Below, one piece after another: positions 24,733-34,024 of a stretch of DNA of 41,794 nt. Position 1 is the stretch's first letter; every line of letters starts with the position of its first letter. The notes below the pieces were generated by a model. The model was not told where the DNA came from and made no database searches. It was given only the letters and a program-made list of their open reading frames with translations. The position numbers and the translations under genes are program-made. This DNA comes from Planctomycetota bacterium (GTDB lineage: Bacteria > Planctomycetota > UBA1135 > UBA2386). The DNA lies in assembly GCA_016235155.1 (NCBI GenBank), contig JACRLW010000073.1, positions 62,408-104,201 of the forward strand. Reading direction: 5' to 3'.

Positions 24733-25407
24733 TCACGGCGCGAGCAGCTTCACGCTCAGGTCGTCGAAGGACACCGCGGCGTCGGCCTTGGTCCAGAGGC
24801 CGATGCGTCCGGGGCCGGTGAACGTCGCGTCGTGGATGTCGAGGAGCGGCTTGCCGTCGAAGGCGACGCGCGCGTGGTCGCCCTGCATGGTCACGGCGAG
24901 GTGGTGCCACTGGCCGGGAGCAACGACGACCTTGGCCGAAGCGAACTGCGTCCGGACGCCGTCCTGCACCTTGTAGATGCGAACGTTGTCCTCGAGCGGG
25001 TTCCAGCGCGCGATGTAGTAGTCGCGGGGACCGCGCGCGCGCCAGAGGAGGCCGCCGCCCTGATCCTCCTCGCCGGCGTCCGCGCGCAGGCGGACATCGA
25101 GCGCCAGATCGGCGGGGTACGCGGCGTCGGAGAGCAGCAGGTTGAAGGTGTCGCCCTCGCTGACGACGTCGCTCACGCGCAGCGATCGCGCGCCACCCTC
25201 GTGGCCGCCGTCCGCGACGGCCCAACGCGCCGGCGTGCCCTTGCCGTTGGTCTCCGCCGGTGAGAACCCGCTCGGCATCGCGCCGACGGCGTAACCCTCA
25301 AAGCTCTCGACGAGCCCCGCGGTCGAAACGGACGAGGACGGGCCCGAGGCGCAGGCGCTGAGCGCGAGCGCAAGGGCGAGAACCGCAGATCGGACTCGTG
25401 TCTTCAT
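24733..25407 (-). CDS. Lipoprotein with LamG/3-keto-disaccharide hydrolase-like jelly-roll domain
   Basis: 224-residue lipoprotein. The signal peptide ends in the lipobox LALSAC (about residues 14-19). The mature domain is a concanavalin-like beta sandwich of the family often annotated DUF1080/3-keto-disaccharide hydrolase (GLLWRARGPRDYYIARWNP, GQWHHLAVTMQGDHARVAFDGK, GRIGLWTKADAAVSFDD). Such domains are frequent in planctomycetes and bind or process carbohydrate. It converges with the ClC gene, with 10 bp between the stops. The start is the only ATG giving a signal peptide. The exact activity is not determinable. Confidence 0.87.
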   Translation of the reverse strand: MKTRVRSAVLALALALSACASGPSSSVSTAGLVESFEGYAVGAMPSGFSPAETNGKGTPARWAVADGGHEGGARSLRVSDVVSEGDTFNLLLSDAAYPADLALDVRLRADAGEEDQGGGLLWRARGPRDYYIARWNPLEDNVRIYKVQDGVRTQFASAKVVVAPGQWHHLAVTMQGDHARVAFDGKPLLDIHDATFTGPGRIGLWTKADAAVSFDDLSVKLLAP

Positions 25408-25503
25408 GGCGCGAGCATCATGCAGCGATCGACAACGACGTTCGACAGGGACGGGGCAAGGCTCCCTGGCGCACGCACCTGACCGGCAGGACACTGCCTC
25501 GCC

Positions 25504-27606
25504 ATGCGCCGCGCACTTGCCGTCGTCGTCCTGCTCGCCGCCTCCGTCACCGCGCAGGACCGCCGCGTCCAGGAACCCGTACTGCCCGCCTGGCGCGCGC
25601 TCGGCCTCGGCGCCGAGTTGAAGTGGATCGACGATCCCGAGGCGCACGTCGACGGCCGCCGCCCCGACCGCGCGCTGAAGGTGGAAGCCGACCGCGCCGC
25701 GTTGGTCGACACCGCGATCGCCCGCGCGAAGGAGCAGGGCCGGCTCGTCCTGTGGTTCGTGCCGCGCGTCTCGGAGGGCCAGAACCACGGGCGGCAGATG
25801 TACCGCGCGCCGATCCTCGAGGGCTACGCGATGCAGTTGCTGTTCGAGGATCCCGACCTCGTCGCGCTGGCGGCGTCGCGCTTCGTGTGCGCGCGCGTGA
25901 ACATCGACGAAGCGTTGTCCGCGCGCTACGGACTGAGGCCGCTCGATTTCGTCGAACCGGCGATCGTGTTCCTCGACGGCGAGGGCAAGCTCGTCCAATT
26001 CGTCGAACGCATCCGCACCTTCGACGCGCACTGGTTCGTCGAGCTGATGCGCCGGGTGATCGACAAGGCCGGCCTCGACGGCGGCGACGCGAAGGTCACC
26101 GACGCGCGGCAGGCTCTCGACGAAGGCCGCTACGCGCGCGCGAAGACCCTGCTCGACGCGAAGAAGGGCGACGGCGAGGACTGGTACTTGCGCGCGATCC
26201 TCCATCGCCGCCTGCGCGACGCCGGCGCCGCCCTCGACGCGCTCGGCACCGCCGCCGAGTCGCGGCTCGTGCCGCAAAGCCTCCTCGACGCGGAGCGCTG
26301 TCGCATCCTCCTGCTCGCCGGGCGCGACGCCGAGATCGAGGGCGAAGCCGCGACCGACGGCGCGCGCGCGCCCGAGGCCGCCTACCTCCGCGCACTCGCT
26401 GCGCTGCGCAAGGGCGACGAGAGCGACGCGCGGCGGCGCTTCGAAGCCGTCGCCGGGACCTGGCCCGACTCGCAGTTCGGAAGGCGCGCGGCGATGAACG
26501 TCCGCATCGGCGACGACGAGCGACCTTGCGGCGCCGCGTTCAGCGGCTTCGAGACGATGCGTTGGCTCGACGCGACCGCATACCAGGGCTTCCCGCGCGA
26601 CACGACCTGGCAGGGACCCGCGCGCACCCCGCAGGACATGGCCGTGGCCGCCGTCCAGCACCTGCTCGTGCTCCAGCGCGACGACGGCGGGTTCAAGGAC
26701 AGCCGCTACGCGTACTGGCCCACGCCGAAGATCACGCCGAACGCCTGGATCGCGATCACCGCATTGGCCGCGACGGCCTTGCTCGAACACCGCGAAGTCG
26801 ATCCGAAGCGGATCCCGACCGCGACGATCGACGCCGCGATCGCCCGCGCCGAGGCGTACCTCTTCGACCCGGCACACCTTGCGCGCGGGGAAAACGAGGA
26901 CGTCTACGCCGACACCTATCGCCTGCTCTACCTCGTGCGCAAGCACGCGGGAACGGACGACGGCGCCCGGCGGGAGCTGGTCGAACGCATGAATGCGATC
27001 GTCAAGGAGTCCGGCGAGCGGCAGCACGACGACGGCTTCTTCGCGCACGAGTACGCCAACGCGTTCTGCACGGCGGCGATGCTGTGGGGTCTGCTGCGCT
27101 CCCGCGAAGCCGGCGCCGAAGTGCCCGACTCGATGTTCTCGCGCGGCGTCGCGGCGCTCCTGTCCGCGCGCAAGGCCGACGGCGCCTTCGTCTACGGCGG
27201 CGCGGCGCGCAAGGAGGGCGGTTCGTCGCTGAAGGACGCCAGCGCCCGGATGCCGGTCTGCGAGGGCGTCCTCTTCGCGCTCGGCCACTCCGACGCGGAT
27301 CGCCTGCGCTTCGCGTTCGACACCTACTGGGCGAACATCGAGCGCATCGAGAAGGTGCGCCGCAACGACTTCCACTCCGACGGCGAACTCGCGGGCTTCT
27401 TCTTCTTCCACGCGCTGTTCCACGCCAGCGAGATCTGGGCGCGGCTTCCCGAGGAACTGCGCGGCGACTCCGGGACGCGCTTCCTCGACCTCGTGCGACG
27501 CATCCCCGAGTTCGACGGCAGCTTCATCGACAGCCACGAGATCGGTCGCAGCTACGCCACCGCGATGGCGCTCCTCGTGCTCGCGAATCTGCGCACCGAG
27601 CGCTGA
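25504..27606 (+). CDS. Exported thioredoxin-like plus alpha-alpha toroid (terpenoid cyclase-like) protein
   Basis: 700 residues with a signal peptide (MRRALAVVVLLAASVTAQ). Residues ~50-190 resemble a thioredoxin-fold domain (GRLVLWFVP, FVCARVNID, EPAIVFLDGEGKLV) but contain no CxxC pair. Residues ~195-340 look TPR-like (YARAKTLLDAKKGDGEDWYLRAI, AAYLRALAALRKGDESDARRRFE). Residues ~370-700 have prenyltransferase/squalene-cyclase-type repeats (QHLLVLQRDDGGFKD, YRLLYLVRKHAG, AMLWGLLRSRE). No terpene-cyclase DxDD motif is seen, so it is probably a structural or binding toroid. Divergent from the lipoprotein across a 96 bp gap. Function unknown. Confidence 0.82.
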   Translation: MRRALAVVVLLAASVTAQDRRVQEPVLPAWRALGLGAELKWIDDPEAHVDGRRPDRALKVEADRAALVDTAIARAKEQGRLVLWFVPRVSEGQNHGRQMYRAPILEGYAMQLLFEDPDLVALAASRFVCARVNIDEALSARYGLRPLDFVEPAIVFLDGEGKLVQFVERIRTFDAHWFVELMRRVIDKAGLDGGDAKVTDARQALDEGRYARAKTLLDAKKGDGEDWYLRAILHRRLRDAGAALDALGTAAESRLVPQSLLDAERCRILLLAGRDAEIEGEAATDGARAPEAAYLRALAALRKGDESDARRRFEAVAGTWPDSQFGRRAAMNVRIGDDERPCGAAFSGFETMRWLDATAYQGFPRDTTWQGPARTPQDMAVAAVQHLLVLQRDDGGFKDSRYAYWPTPKITPNAWIAITALAATALLEHREVDPKRIPTATIDAAIARAEAYLFDPAHLARGENEDVYADTYRLLYLVRKHAGTDDGARRELVERMNAIVKESGERQHDDGFFAHEYANAFCTAAMLWGLLRSREAGAEVPDSMFSRGVAALLSARKADGAFVYGGAARKEGGSSLKDASARMPVCEGVLFALGHSDADRLRFAFDTYWANIERIEKVRRNDFHSDGELAGFFFFHALFHASEIWARLPEELRGDSGTRFLDLVRRIPEFDGSFIDSHEIGRSYATAMALLVLANLRTER

Positions 27607-27634
27607 TCGCCACGCCCGCGGGACTCACTCCGCC

Positions 27635-28588
27635 TCAGGGTTCGCGCACCGACACCAGACGCTCGACCGCGGACGCGACCGGCGGCTCGCCGGGGCGGAC
27701 TTCTCCGGCGACGACCAGACGCACGAGCAGCAAGCGGCCCGCGCCGTCGCCGTCGAGCTTGATCTCGAAGCCATGCGGATGACCGGGCAGGTCGTGCGCG
27801 TACGCGGGGACGCGCACGGCACCGATGCGGCCGTTGCGGGCGACGCCGAGCTTCGCGCGTTCGAGCAGATGCCGCCGGATCTCGCCGTTGCCGGCGGGAA
27901 TCGCCACGTTCGTGCCAAGGCGCGGCGCCGAGCCGGTCGGCGACATCTCGTAGAGCGAGGTGTCGATCACCGGGTCCTCGGGCCGCCACGCGAGCGGCAC
28001 GCCCGCGGCGAGCAGGCCCATCACGACGTTCGCGCGCGCGTCGGGATCGAACACGGCCGCGATGTCGTCGGCGCGTGCGAGCGGCACGCTCGCCCAGCGA
28101 TCGATGTCGAGCCGGGCGCCGTCGAGCGTGAGGCAGTAGACGACGAACTGGTAGCGGTCGATGCGCGCGGTCTGCGACCCGTAGCCGGTCCCCACCTCGA
28201 TCGCGGGCAGCGAGCGAGCGAGGACGAGCAGGTTGCCGGCCTCCTGCGCCCCGGGGGCATCGGGCTCGAACCAGCCACGCGACGTCGCGAGCGGCATGCG
28301 CGAGCCTTCGATCGGCGCGCTCTCGCCGAGCGCGAGACGCGCGAGGACCGCGCGCGATGCAGCGCTCTCCGGGAAGACGCGCACCGCGACCTCGAGGTCG
28401 TTCTGGATGCCGTGGACCAACTGCTCGGCCTTGCCGAGCGCCCCGGTCTGCCGCTCCGACCAGCGCTGGTTCCGCGACAGCGACATCAGCGACTGCGAGA
28501 TCATCCCGGTGAGCAAGGTGACGATCAAAAAGACGATCGTCGCCTCCAGCATGGAGAAGCCGGCGTCGGCCCGCGAGCGAGGCGTCAC
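27635..28588 (-). CDS. Type II/IV prepilin-like protein (pseudopilin)
   Basis: 317 residues. The N-terminus has a class III signal: a short basic leader, Gly before the cut, then FSMLEATIVFLIVTLLTGM, with Glu at +5 of the mature protein and a hydrophobic helix. This is the form processed by prepilin peptidase. The rest is a GspJ/PilW-like globular part without repeats. The GTG start overlaps the stop of the upstream giant pilin-like gene (GTGA), so the two are co-translated. No secretion ATPase, GspD or prepilin peptidase is in the window, so these use machinery encoded elsewhere. Confidence 0.87.
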   Translation of the reverse strand: MTPRSRADAGFSMLEATIVFLIVTLLTGMISQSLMSLSRNQRWSERQTGALGKAEQLVHGIQNDLEVAVRVFPESAASRAVLARLALGESAPIEGSRMPLATSRGWFEPDAPGAQEAGNLLVLARSLPAIEVGTGYGSQTARIDRYQFVVYCLTLDGARLDIDRWASVPLARADDIAAVFDPDARANVVMGLLAAGVPLAWRPEDPVIDTSLYEMSPTGSAPRLGTNVAIPAGNGEIRRHLLERAKLGVARNGRIGAVRVPAYAHDLPGHPHGFEIKLDGDGAGRLLLVRLVVAGEVRPGEPPVASAVERLVSVREP

Positions 28589-31500
28589 TTCGTCCCTCGC
28601 TTCAACGCACCCGATTCATCCCCGCCGTCCGGAGGCGGCTCCACGACCGGTCGCGTCACCTTCACGAAGACGTCGTGCCACGCGATGTGCGTCTCGCGCA
28701 GCCGGTGGTGCGCGATCACGCGGAACACGTACTCACCCTGCGGAAACATCTCCGCGGGCAGCGGCAGCATGAACGACTCGTCGCCGAAGCCGGAGTCGGG
28801 CTCCATCGCCTCGAGCGGCGGGCGCGCGAGCGGGTCGACCGTCGCGCCGGACGACGGGTCGCGCCACGTCGCTCCGACGTCGTTCGACCAGAGGATCCGG
28901 TAGCGCAGGTTTGGTTCGTCGCACGGCATCGACTCCGGATGGCCGAGCGTGTAGCGCGCGCCGTCCCATCGCTCGCTGGTCGTGCGCCACTTGAGGTGCA
29001 AGGCACTCGGGTCGGCGAGGATCGCGCCCTGTTCGGGGCCGAACACGAGCAGACGCGGCACGGGCGCGACGTCGTTGTCGAAGGCAGGGTTGCTGGCCAC
29101 CCACAGCCCGTGGAGTCCCTGCAACAGTGCCGCGCGCGGCAATCGACTCTGCTCGAGACTGCCCGCGGGCGACTCGCCGTTCAGCGCGAAGAACGCGCGC
29201 GTGAGACCGTCGGGCGCCATCAAGCGTTGGATCGACGAACTGCTGCGCAGGTCGGGCCCACGGGCGAGCCGTTCGAGTTCCTGCGAGAAGTGGTCGGGGT
29301 AGTCGGAGACCCAGAGCAAGTGCGGCAGCGGGACGCTGAGCGTCTCCGCGAGGCCCATCGTCCACCGCACCGGCACCGCCGGCGCGAGGCCGACGCCGGC
29401 CGCGAGGAACAGGGCACGGATGCCGTCGCTGGTCGTCGCCGTCGCGCCGATCGGCTCGACGCGCTGCGCGAAGGTCGCGAAGGACGTGCCCGATTGGAGC
29501 AACGTCGCGGCGCCGAGGCTGCCGATCCGCATTCCGATCGGCTCGTCGAGTTCGGTCCCGAACGGCAGGTTCGGGAGGACCGCTTCGTGGCGCGGCGTGC
29601 GCTGGTAGTGGGTCGAACCGACCCCCGCCTGGAGGTTGCCGGTCGTGATCCAGTTGGTGAACGCGGTGTCCGGCCACAGTTCGCCGAGCACCGGCTCCGC
29701 GACGAACGGTCCGACCGTCGATCGCACGACGACCGTGCCGATCTTCGGAAAGGTCGCGGGCGCGCCGGGCGCCGCCGGGTTCTCGGGATCGTCGCGCGAG
29801 AGCGTGTCCACCGCGGCGTAGCCGACGAGTCCGTACAGCGCGCCGTGCACGGGCAACGGCCGCGGATCGACTCCGGCGGCCTCGGCCGGCAGGCACAGGT
29901 CGCCGCCGAAGGAGATCGCCCCGAGGAAGCGTCCGCCGAACGCGGTGACCACGTTCCCCGCCTTCAGCAACACCGTGCGCCAGATCTGCGCGATGCGCGG
30001 CACGTCGCAGTCGGTGATCCCGCCGAAGCCGTCGCGCAGGCGATCGCGGTCGAGGCAGGTCCAGTCGCCCGACGCGTCCCCGGTCACCGAGCGGAGATCG
30101 TCGAAGTACCAGTTGTAGCCGTTGGGGAAGCTCGTCCCCTGCGCGCACAGATCCGCGTACGGGTTGAACCGCGGATCACCGAGCACCTGGTAGCGCTCGG
30201 TCAGCGGGACGGCATCGGCCGTGCGCGCCCACCACGCGTACGTGATCGAGCGGTTGTAGGGTTCGATCGCCGTCGGCCAGGCGGTGCCGCTCGACGCGTT
30301 CGCGCCGATCGACGTCTCGATGGTGAGGAACTGGTCCTGGTCGGCGAGTCCGCCGCCGGGGAAGGTCTCGGTGAAGACCGCCTTCGGCACCACGATGCGC
30401 CAGCGCGCCGTGTTCTTCGGCGAGAGCCCGGGCGACGCGAGGTCGACCGGGAAGTCCGGCGATCCGGTGCTCGACGCGACGACCGGAGACGGCACGTACT
30501 CGCGCCCGTAGAGCCGCGACGCCAGGAAGAGCCCCTTCGCTCCGACCACCGGCGCGACCAGCGGCGTGTTGTGGAGCCGGATCCACGTGTGCGGGACGGG
30601 CAGGGTCGACCACCCGACCTCGTAGGCCATCTCGAGCGGTTGGCTGCGGTTCGCGTACGTCGGCGGCAGGCCCTGCGCTTCGTCGAAGCCGTGGTACTCC
30701 AGCGAAGAGCCGATCGTCGAACCCGTCGTCGGGTCGACGCCGCCGACGAGTCGCCGGATCTCGAGCGTCGCCGGCAGCCCCGCGTCGACGCCGTTCACGT
30801 TCTGGCGCAGGTCGACGCCGAGGATGCGGATCGTGATCGGCGTCGCGAGCAGGTCGGCGCCGTTCGCCGGCTCCTGCTTGTAGGCATAGACGCGCAGCTC
30901 GACGTCGCGCGTGTCGGCGTGGTCGCCGTCGCCGTCCGGATCGCGCTCGGTGCGCAGGCGCGCGGGATGCGTGACGACCCGCACGTTCGGGAGCGACACC
31001 GGTTCGCGCGCCGCGTCCGACCAATTGCGAAGCGGGGGGAACGGCAACACTTCGCCGTGGAGCCCGACGAAGATCGCGTTGCGGTAGCGATCGGGTCGCG
31101 CGTGCAGATCCTCGAGCAGGAGTTGCAGCGGCGGCGCGGCGGCATCGGCGAGGCCGGCGGCGACCCGCGCCTCGAAGCGCTGCTTGGCCTCGGGGTACCT
31201 CAGCGCGTGGTTGAACTGGTCGGCCGTGGCGAACGGCAGCGGATTGGCGGTCGCGTCGTAGCCGTGCGTGCGGCCCGCTTCCGTCCGCGCCAGACCGCCG
31301 AAGTGCTCGAGAGCGAACAATGCGGGCGTCACCTGATCGCACTTGCTCGGGTACCAATAGACCCACGGCGCTGCGGCCGTCGCGCCCTGCTGGGTGTTGA
31401 AGTAGGGCGCGTAGAACGGATCGCGGCCGTAGCCGAGTTCGGTGATGTAGTGGACGCGGAACACGAGCCCCGGCGCCCGCTGCGAGATCTCGCCGACCGC

Positions 31501-32109
31501 GGCGTCGAAGGTGCTGCGCAGGCTCGGCATCGCCATGAACGTCGACGGCACCGCGCTCAGCGCGAGGACATAGACGTCGTAGGCCTGCGTCGTCGCACCG
31601 CTCTCGTCGGGGAGGTTGAGGATGCTCGCGACCGCCGCGTAGGTCTGCCGCGGCCCGCCCTCGCGCAGCGAGCGCCGCACGGCGACCTGCACGCGGCGAA
31701 GCCGCGGATTGCCGGGGAACGGACTGACGTCGATGCGCCGCGACCAGACCCACTGCCCGGCGCGCATGAGGTTGCCCGAACTCGGGTGGTCGGGAGCGAG
31801 CAGCGTGCCTTCGGCGCCGCGGAGGGTCGTCAGCACGAACGACTCATCGACGTCGGCGAGGGTTTCGAGCTGGTTCGCCTCCGTGACGATGCCGCGCTCG
31901 ATCGCCGCCTGGAGCTCGTTCAACATCGCGAGCCCCTTCTGGTAGGCGAAGACCTTGTCGCGGCCGGCGTCGGTCTCGCGATGGCTGATCGAGAGCTGCT
32001 GGAGCATCACGAGCAGCGCCACCCCGACGATCGAGACCGCGACCATCAGTTCCAGGAAGCTCGTGCCGCGCTGGGCCGCGATGGCTGGGTTCCTGGGGGT
32101 TCGCAACAT
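28585..32109 (-). CDS. Giant prepilin-like surface protein
   Basis: 1174 residues. The start MLRTPRNP is followed by a class III prepilin signal: Gly then TSFLELMVAVSIVGVALLV, with Glu at +5 and an ~20-residue hydrophobic helix. The remainder, over 1100 residues, is far longer than ordinary pseudopilins (usually 150-350). It has a coiled region just after the helix (RETDAGRDKVFAYQKGLAM) and then mostly beta-rich segments. A terminal part resembling an Ig/Fn3-type domain (LHLKWRTTSERW...RYRILWSNDVGATW) is consistent with a surface-displayed product. No peptidase or hydrolase motif recognised. Longer in-frame starts upstream would put ~300 basic low-complexity residues before the signal and are rejected. 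Confidence 0.88.
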   Translation of the reverse strand: MLRTPRNPAIAAQRGTSFLELMVAVSIVGVALLVMLQQLSISHRETDAGRDKVFAYQKGLAMLNELQAAIERGIVTEANQLETLADVDESFVLTTLRGAEGTLLAPDHPSSGNLMRAGQWVWSRRIDVSPFPGNPRLRRVQVAVRRSLREGGPRQTYAAVASILNLPDESGATTQAYDVYVLALSAVPSTFMAMPSLRSTFDAAVGEISQRAPGLVFRVHYITELGYGRDPFYAPYFNTQQGATAAAPWVYWYPSKCDQVTPALFALEHFGGLARTEAGRTHGYDATANPLPFATADQFNHALRYPEAKQRFEARVAAGLADAAAPPLQLLLEDLHARPDRYRNAIFVGLHGEVLPFPPLRNWSDAAREPVSLPNVRVVTHPARLRTERDPDGDGDHADTRDVELRVYAYKQEPANGADLLATPITIRILGVDLRQNVNGVDAGLPATLEIRRLVGGVDPTTGSTIGSSLEYHGFDEAQGLPPTYANRSQPLEMAYEVGWSTLPVPHTWIRLHNTPLVAPVVGAKGLFLASRLYGREYVPSPVVASSTGSPDFPVDLASPGLSPKNTARWRIVVPKAVFTETFPGGGLADQDQFLTIETSIGANASSGTAWPTAIEPYNRSITYAWWARTADAVPLTERYQVLGDPRFNPYADLCAQGTSFPNGYNWYFDDLRSVTGDASGDWTCLDRDRLRDGFGGITDCDVPRIAQIWRTVLLKAGNVVTAFGGRFLGAISFGGDLCLPAEAAGVDPRPLPVHGALYGLVGYAAVDTLSRDDPENPAAPGAPATFPKIGTVVVRSTVGPFVAEPVLGELWPDTAFTNWITTGNLQAGVGSTHYQRTPRHEAVLPNLPFGTELDEPIGMRIGSLGAATLLQSGTSFATFAQRVEPIGATATTSDGIRALFLAAGVGLAPAVPVRWTMGLAETLSVPLPHLLWVSDYPDHFSQELERLARGPDLRSSSSIQRLMAPDGLTRAFFALNGESPAGSLEQSRLPRAALLQGLHGLWVASNPAFDNDVAPVPRLLVFGPEQGAILADPSALHLKWRTTSERWDGARYTLGHPESMPCDEPNLRYRILWSNDVGATWRDPSSGATVDPLARPPLEAMEPDSGFGDESFMLPLPAEMFPQGEYVFRVIAHHRLRETHIAWHDVFVKVTRPVVEPPPDGGDESGALKRGTK

Positions 32110-32298
32110 GATCGACGGAGCCCTGCGTTCCTGCCGCGCGCAGGTGCAGGGGCGTCGCGTGCTTCGACGGTGCCCGCCGATCGGCTGGATCCGCGACGGC
32201 ATCGCGGTCCAGATCCCGGACCGGCAGCGCGGCAAGGTCCGTCTGGACGGCGGATGCGGCGTCCGCTCCGATCCGCCGCCTCGTTCCGCGCCCCACCG

Positions 32299-33840
32299 AT
32301 GTCCGCGACTCCGCCGACGACTCCCGCCGCCCGCCGTGCTGCGTCGGCGCTCGTGCTCTACCGGCGTGAGCGCGGACGGATCGAAGTCTTCCTCGTCGAA
32401 CGCGCCGCGGAACTGCGCTTCTTCGGCGGCTACCACGCCCTGCCCGGCGGCGTGCGCGGCAAGGAGGACGGGCCGGACGAGCGGGGCAACGCCGGGCCGG
32501 GGCTCGACGGCGAGCCGGACCTGCCGCCGCTCGCACGCTGCGCGGAGCGCGAGTTGTTCGAGGAGACCGGCGTGCTGCTCGACCCCGGACTGCGGACTCG
32601 TCTCGCCGCGAGCGAGCGCGACGCGGTCCGCACGGAACTGCTCGCCGGCGCCGAGGGCGCGACGCGTTGGTCGTCGCTGCGGCCGCAGGCCCTGCGCGCC
32701 GACGTGCTCGCACCGCTGTGCCGCATCTGCACGCCGCCGTTCGCGCCGGTGCGGTACGACACCGTCTTCTTCCTCGCGGAGTTGCCGCAGGGCGAACAGC
32801 CCCTCGTGCTGCCGGGCGAACTCGTCGGCGGCCGCTTCATGGCGCCGAGCGAAGCGCTCGCCGCGTGGCGGCGCGGCGAGATCCTGATCGTGCCGCCGGT
32901 GTTGATCCTGCTCGAGCTCCTGCGCGACGGCGACCTCGCCGCCTTCGCGTCGCGCGCGCGCGCGATCGCCGACCGCTACGAATCCGGCTTCCTCCACCAC
33001 GTGCGCTTCTCACCGGGCGTCGTGATGGCGAGCGTGCGGTCACCGACGCTGCCGCCGGCGACGACGACGAACTGCCTGCTCGTCGGCGAAGAGCGGCTCT
33101 GGATCGTCGACCCCGCGACGCCGGATCGGGACGAGCAGGAGCGCCTCTTCGCGCTGATCGACGACCTCGTCGCGGACGGCAGGGTGCCGGCGGGGATCGC
33201 CGTCACCCATCACCATCAGGACCACGTCGGCGCGGTGGTCGCGACGAGCCGCCGCTACGGGCTCGCGGTTCGCGGTCATCCGCTCACGCTCGACCGGCTC
33301 GAGCCGGGCTTCGTCCGCGGCGAACCGCTGCGCGACGGTGATCGCGTGCCGCTGGGCGTCGCGCCCGACGGCTCCGCCGACTGGGAACTCGTCGCTCGCG
33401 CCACCCCGGGACACGACCGCGGCCACCTCTGCTTCCGCGAAACGCGCTACGACGCGACCTTCGTCGGCGACATGTTGTCGACGGTGTCGACGATCGTCAT
33501 CGATCCGCCGGAGGGACACCTGCGGACCTACCTGCACAGCCTCGAACGGATGCTCGGCGATCCGATGAGCACGCTCTATCCCGCGCACGGTCCGGCGATG
33601 CGCGACGGCCACCGCCTGATCCGCCAGTACCTGCGCCACCGCCGCCAACGCGAAGCGACGCTCCTCGAAGCCCTCGAGAACGGTCCGGCGACGCTGCGCG
33701 AACTGGTCGCGAAGGTCTACTGGGACACCGACGCGCGCATGTTCCCCCTCGCCGAGCGTTCCCTCCTCGCGGGCCTCGACAAGCTCGCCGAGGATGGCGT
33801 CGCACGCGACTGCGACGACGGACGCTGGTGTCGCGCGTGA
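32299..33840 (+). CDS. Nudix hydrolase-metallo-beta-lactamase fusion protein
   Basis: 513 residues in three parts. The Nudix domain (~12-200) has ALPGGVRG and a Nudix box ending AERELFEETGVLL, with a ~25-residue insertion between the first Gly and the REUxEExGU end. The metallo-beta-lactamase domain (~235-440) has the THHHQDH metal motif, HDRGH and VGDM, in the arrangement of the LACTB2-like branch, and YPAHGP. A C-terminal winged-helix-like segment (~450-513; LRELVAKVYWDTDARMFPLAERSLLAGL) also matches LACTB2. LACTB2-type proteins are reported as endoribonucleases, and Nudix enzymes cleave nucleoside-diphosphate-X compounds, so a nucleotide or RNA clean-up role is inferred. Divergent from the giant pilin gene. 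Confidence 0.91.
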   Translation: MSATPPTTPAARRAASALVLYRRERGRIEVFLVERAAELRFFGGYHALPGGVRGKEDGPDERGNAGPGLDGEPDLPPLARCAERELFEETGVLLDPGLRTRLAASERDAVRTELLAGAEGATRWSSLRPQALRADVLAPLCRICTPPFAPVRYDTVFFLAELPQGEQPLVLPGELVGGRFMAPSEALAAWRRGEILIVPPVLILLELLRDGDLAAFASRARAIADRYESGFLHHVRFSPGVVMASVRSPTLPPATTTNCLLVGEERLWIVDPATPDRDEQERLFALIDDLVADGRVPAGIAVTHHHQDHVGAVVATSRRYGLAVRGHPLTLDRLEPGFVRGEPLRDGDRVPLGVAPDGSADWELVARATPGHDRGHLCFRETRYDATFVGDMLSTVSTIVIDPPEGHLRTYLHSLERMLGDPMSTLYPAHGPAMRDGHRLIRQYLRHRRQREATLLEALENGPATLRELVAKVYWDTDARMFPLAERSLLAGLDKLAEDGVARDCDDGRWCRA

Positions 33841-33865
33841 GGTTGCGGCCTCGGCCGCGATGGAT

Positions 33866-33937
33866 AGCCCAAGGTCGGATTCGGACCGACGACCTACGCT
33901 TTACGAAAGCGTTGCTCTACCACTGAGCTACTCGGGC
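33866..33937 (-). tRNA. tRNA-Thr(CGT)
   Basis: A full 72-nt cloverleaf on the minus strand. The acceptor GCCCGAG pairs with CTTGGGC (one G-U). D arm GCTC-AGTGGTA-GAGC. Anticodon stem ACGCT/AGCGT with loop TTCGTAA, giving anticodon CGT (reads ACG, Thr). Five-base variable region. T arm GTCGG-TCCGAAT-CCGAC. The discriminator base is T and CCA is not encoded. Confidence 0.95.
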
Positions 33938-34024
33938 GCGATGGGGCGAGGACCGTAGCGGCGACGAATCGCCGCCGCAAGCGCGTGCATCGCACGCGAA
34001 CGGTGTCGCTCAGGCCTCTGTCGC

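Noticed and set aside
25408..27537. Minus-strand extension of the lipoprotein frame to 27537
   Set aside because: It lies antisense to the toroid protein, and the signal peptide with lipobox begins only at 25407.
28675..32298. Long plus-strand frame leading into the Nudix-MBL gene
   Set aside because: The first ~1200 codons are antisense to the giant prepilin gene. The Nudix domain begins right after the ATG at 32299, so the true gene starts there.
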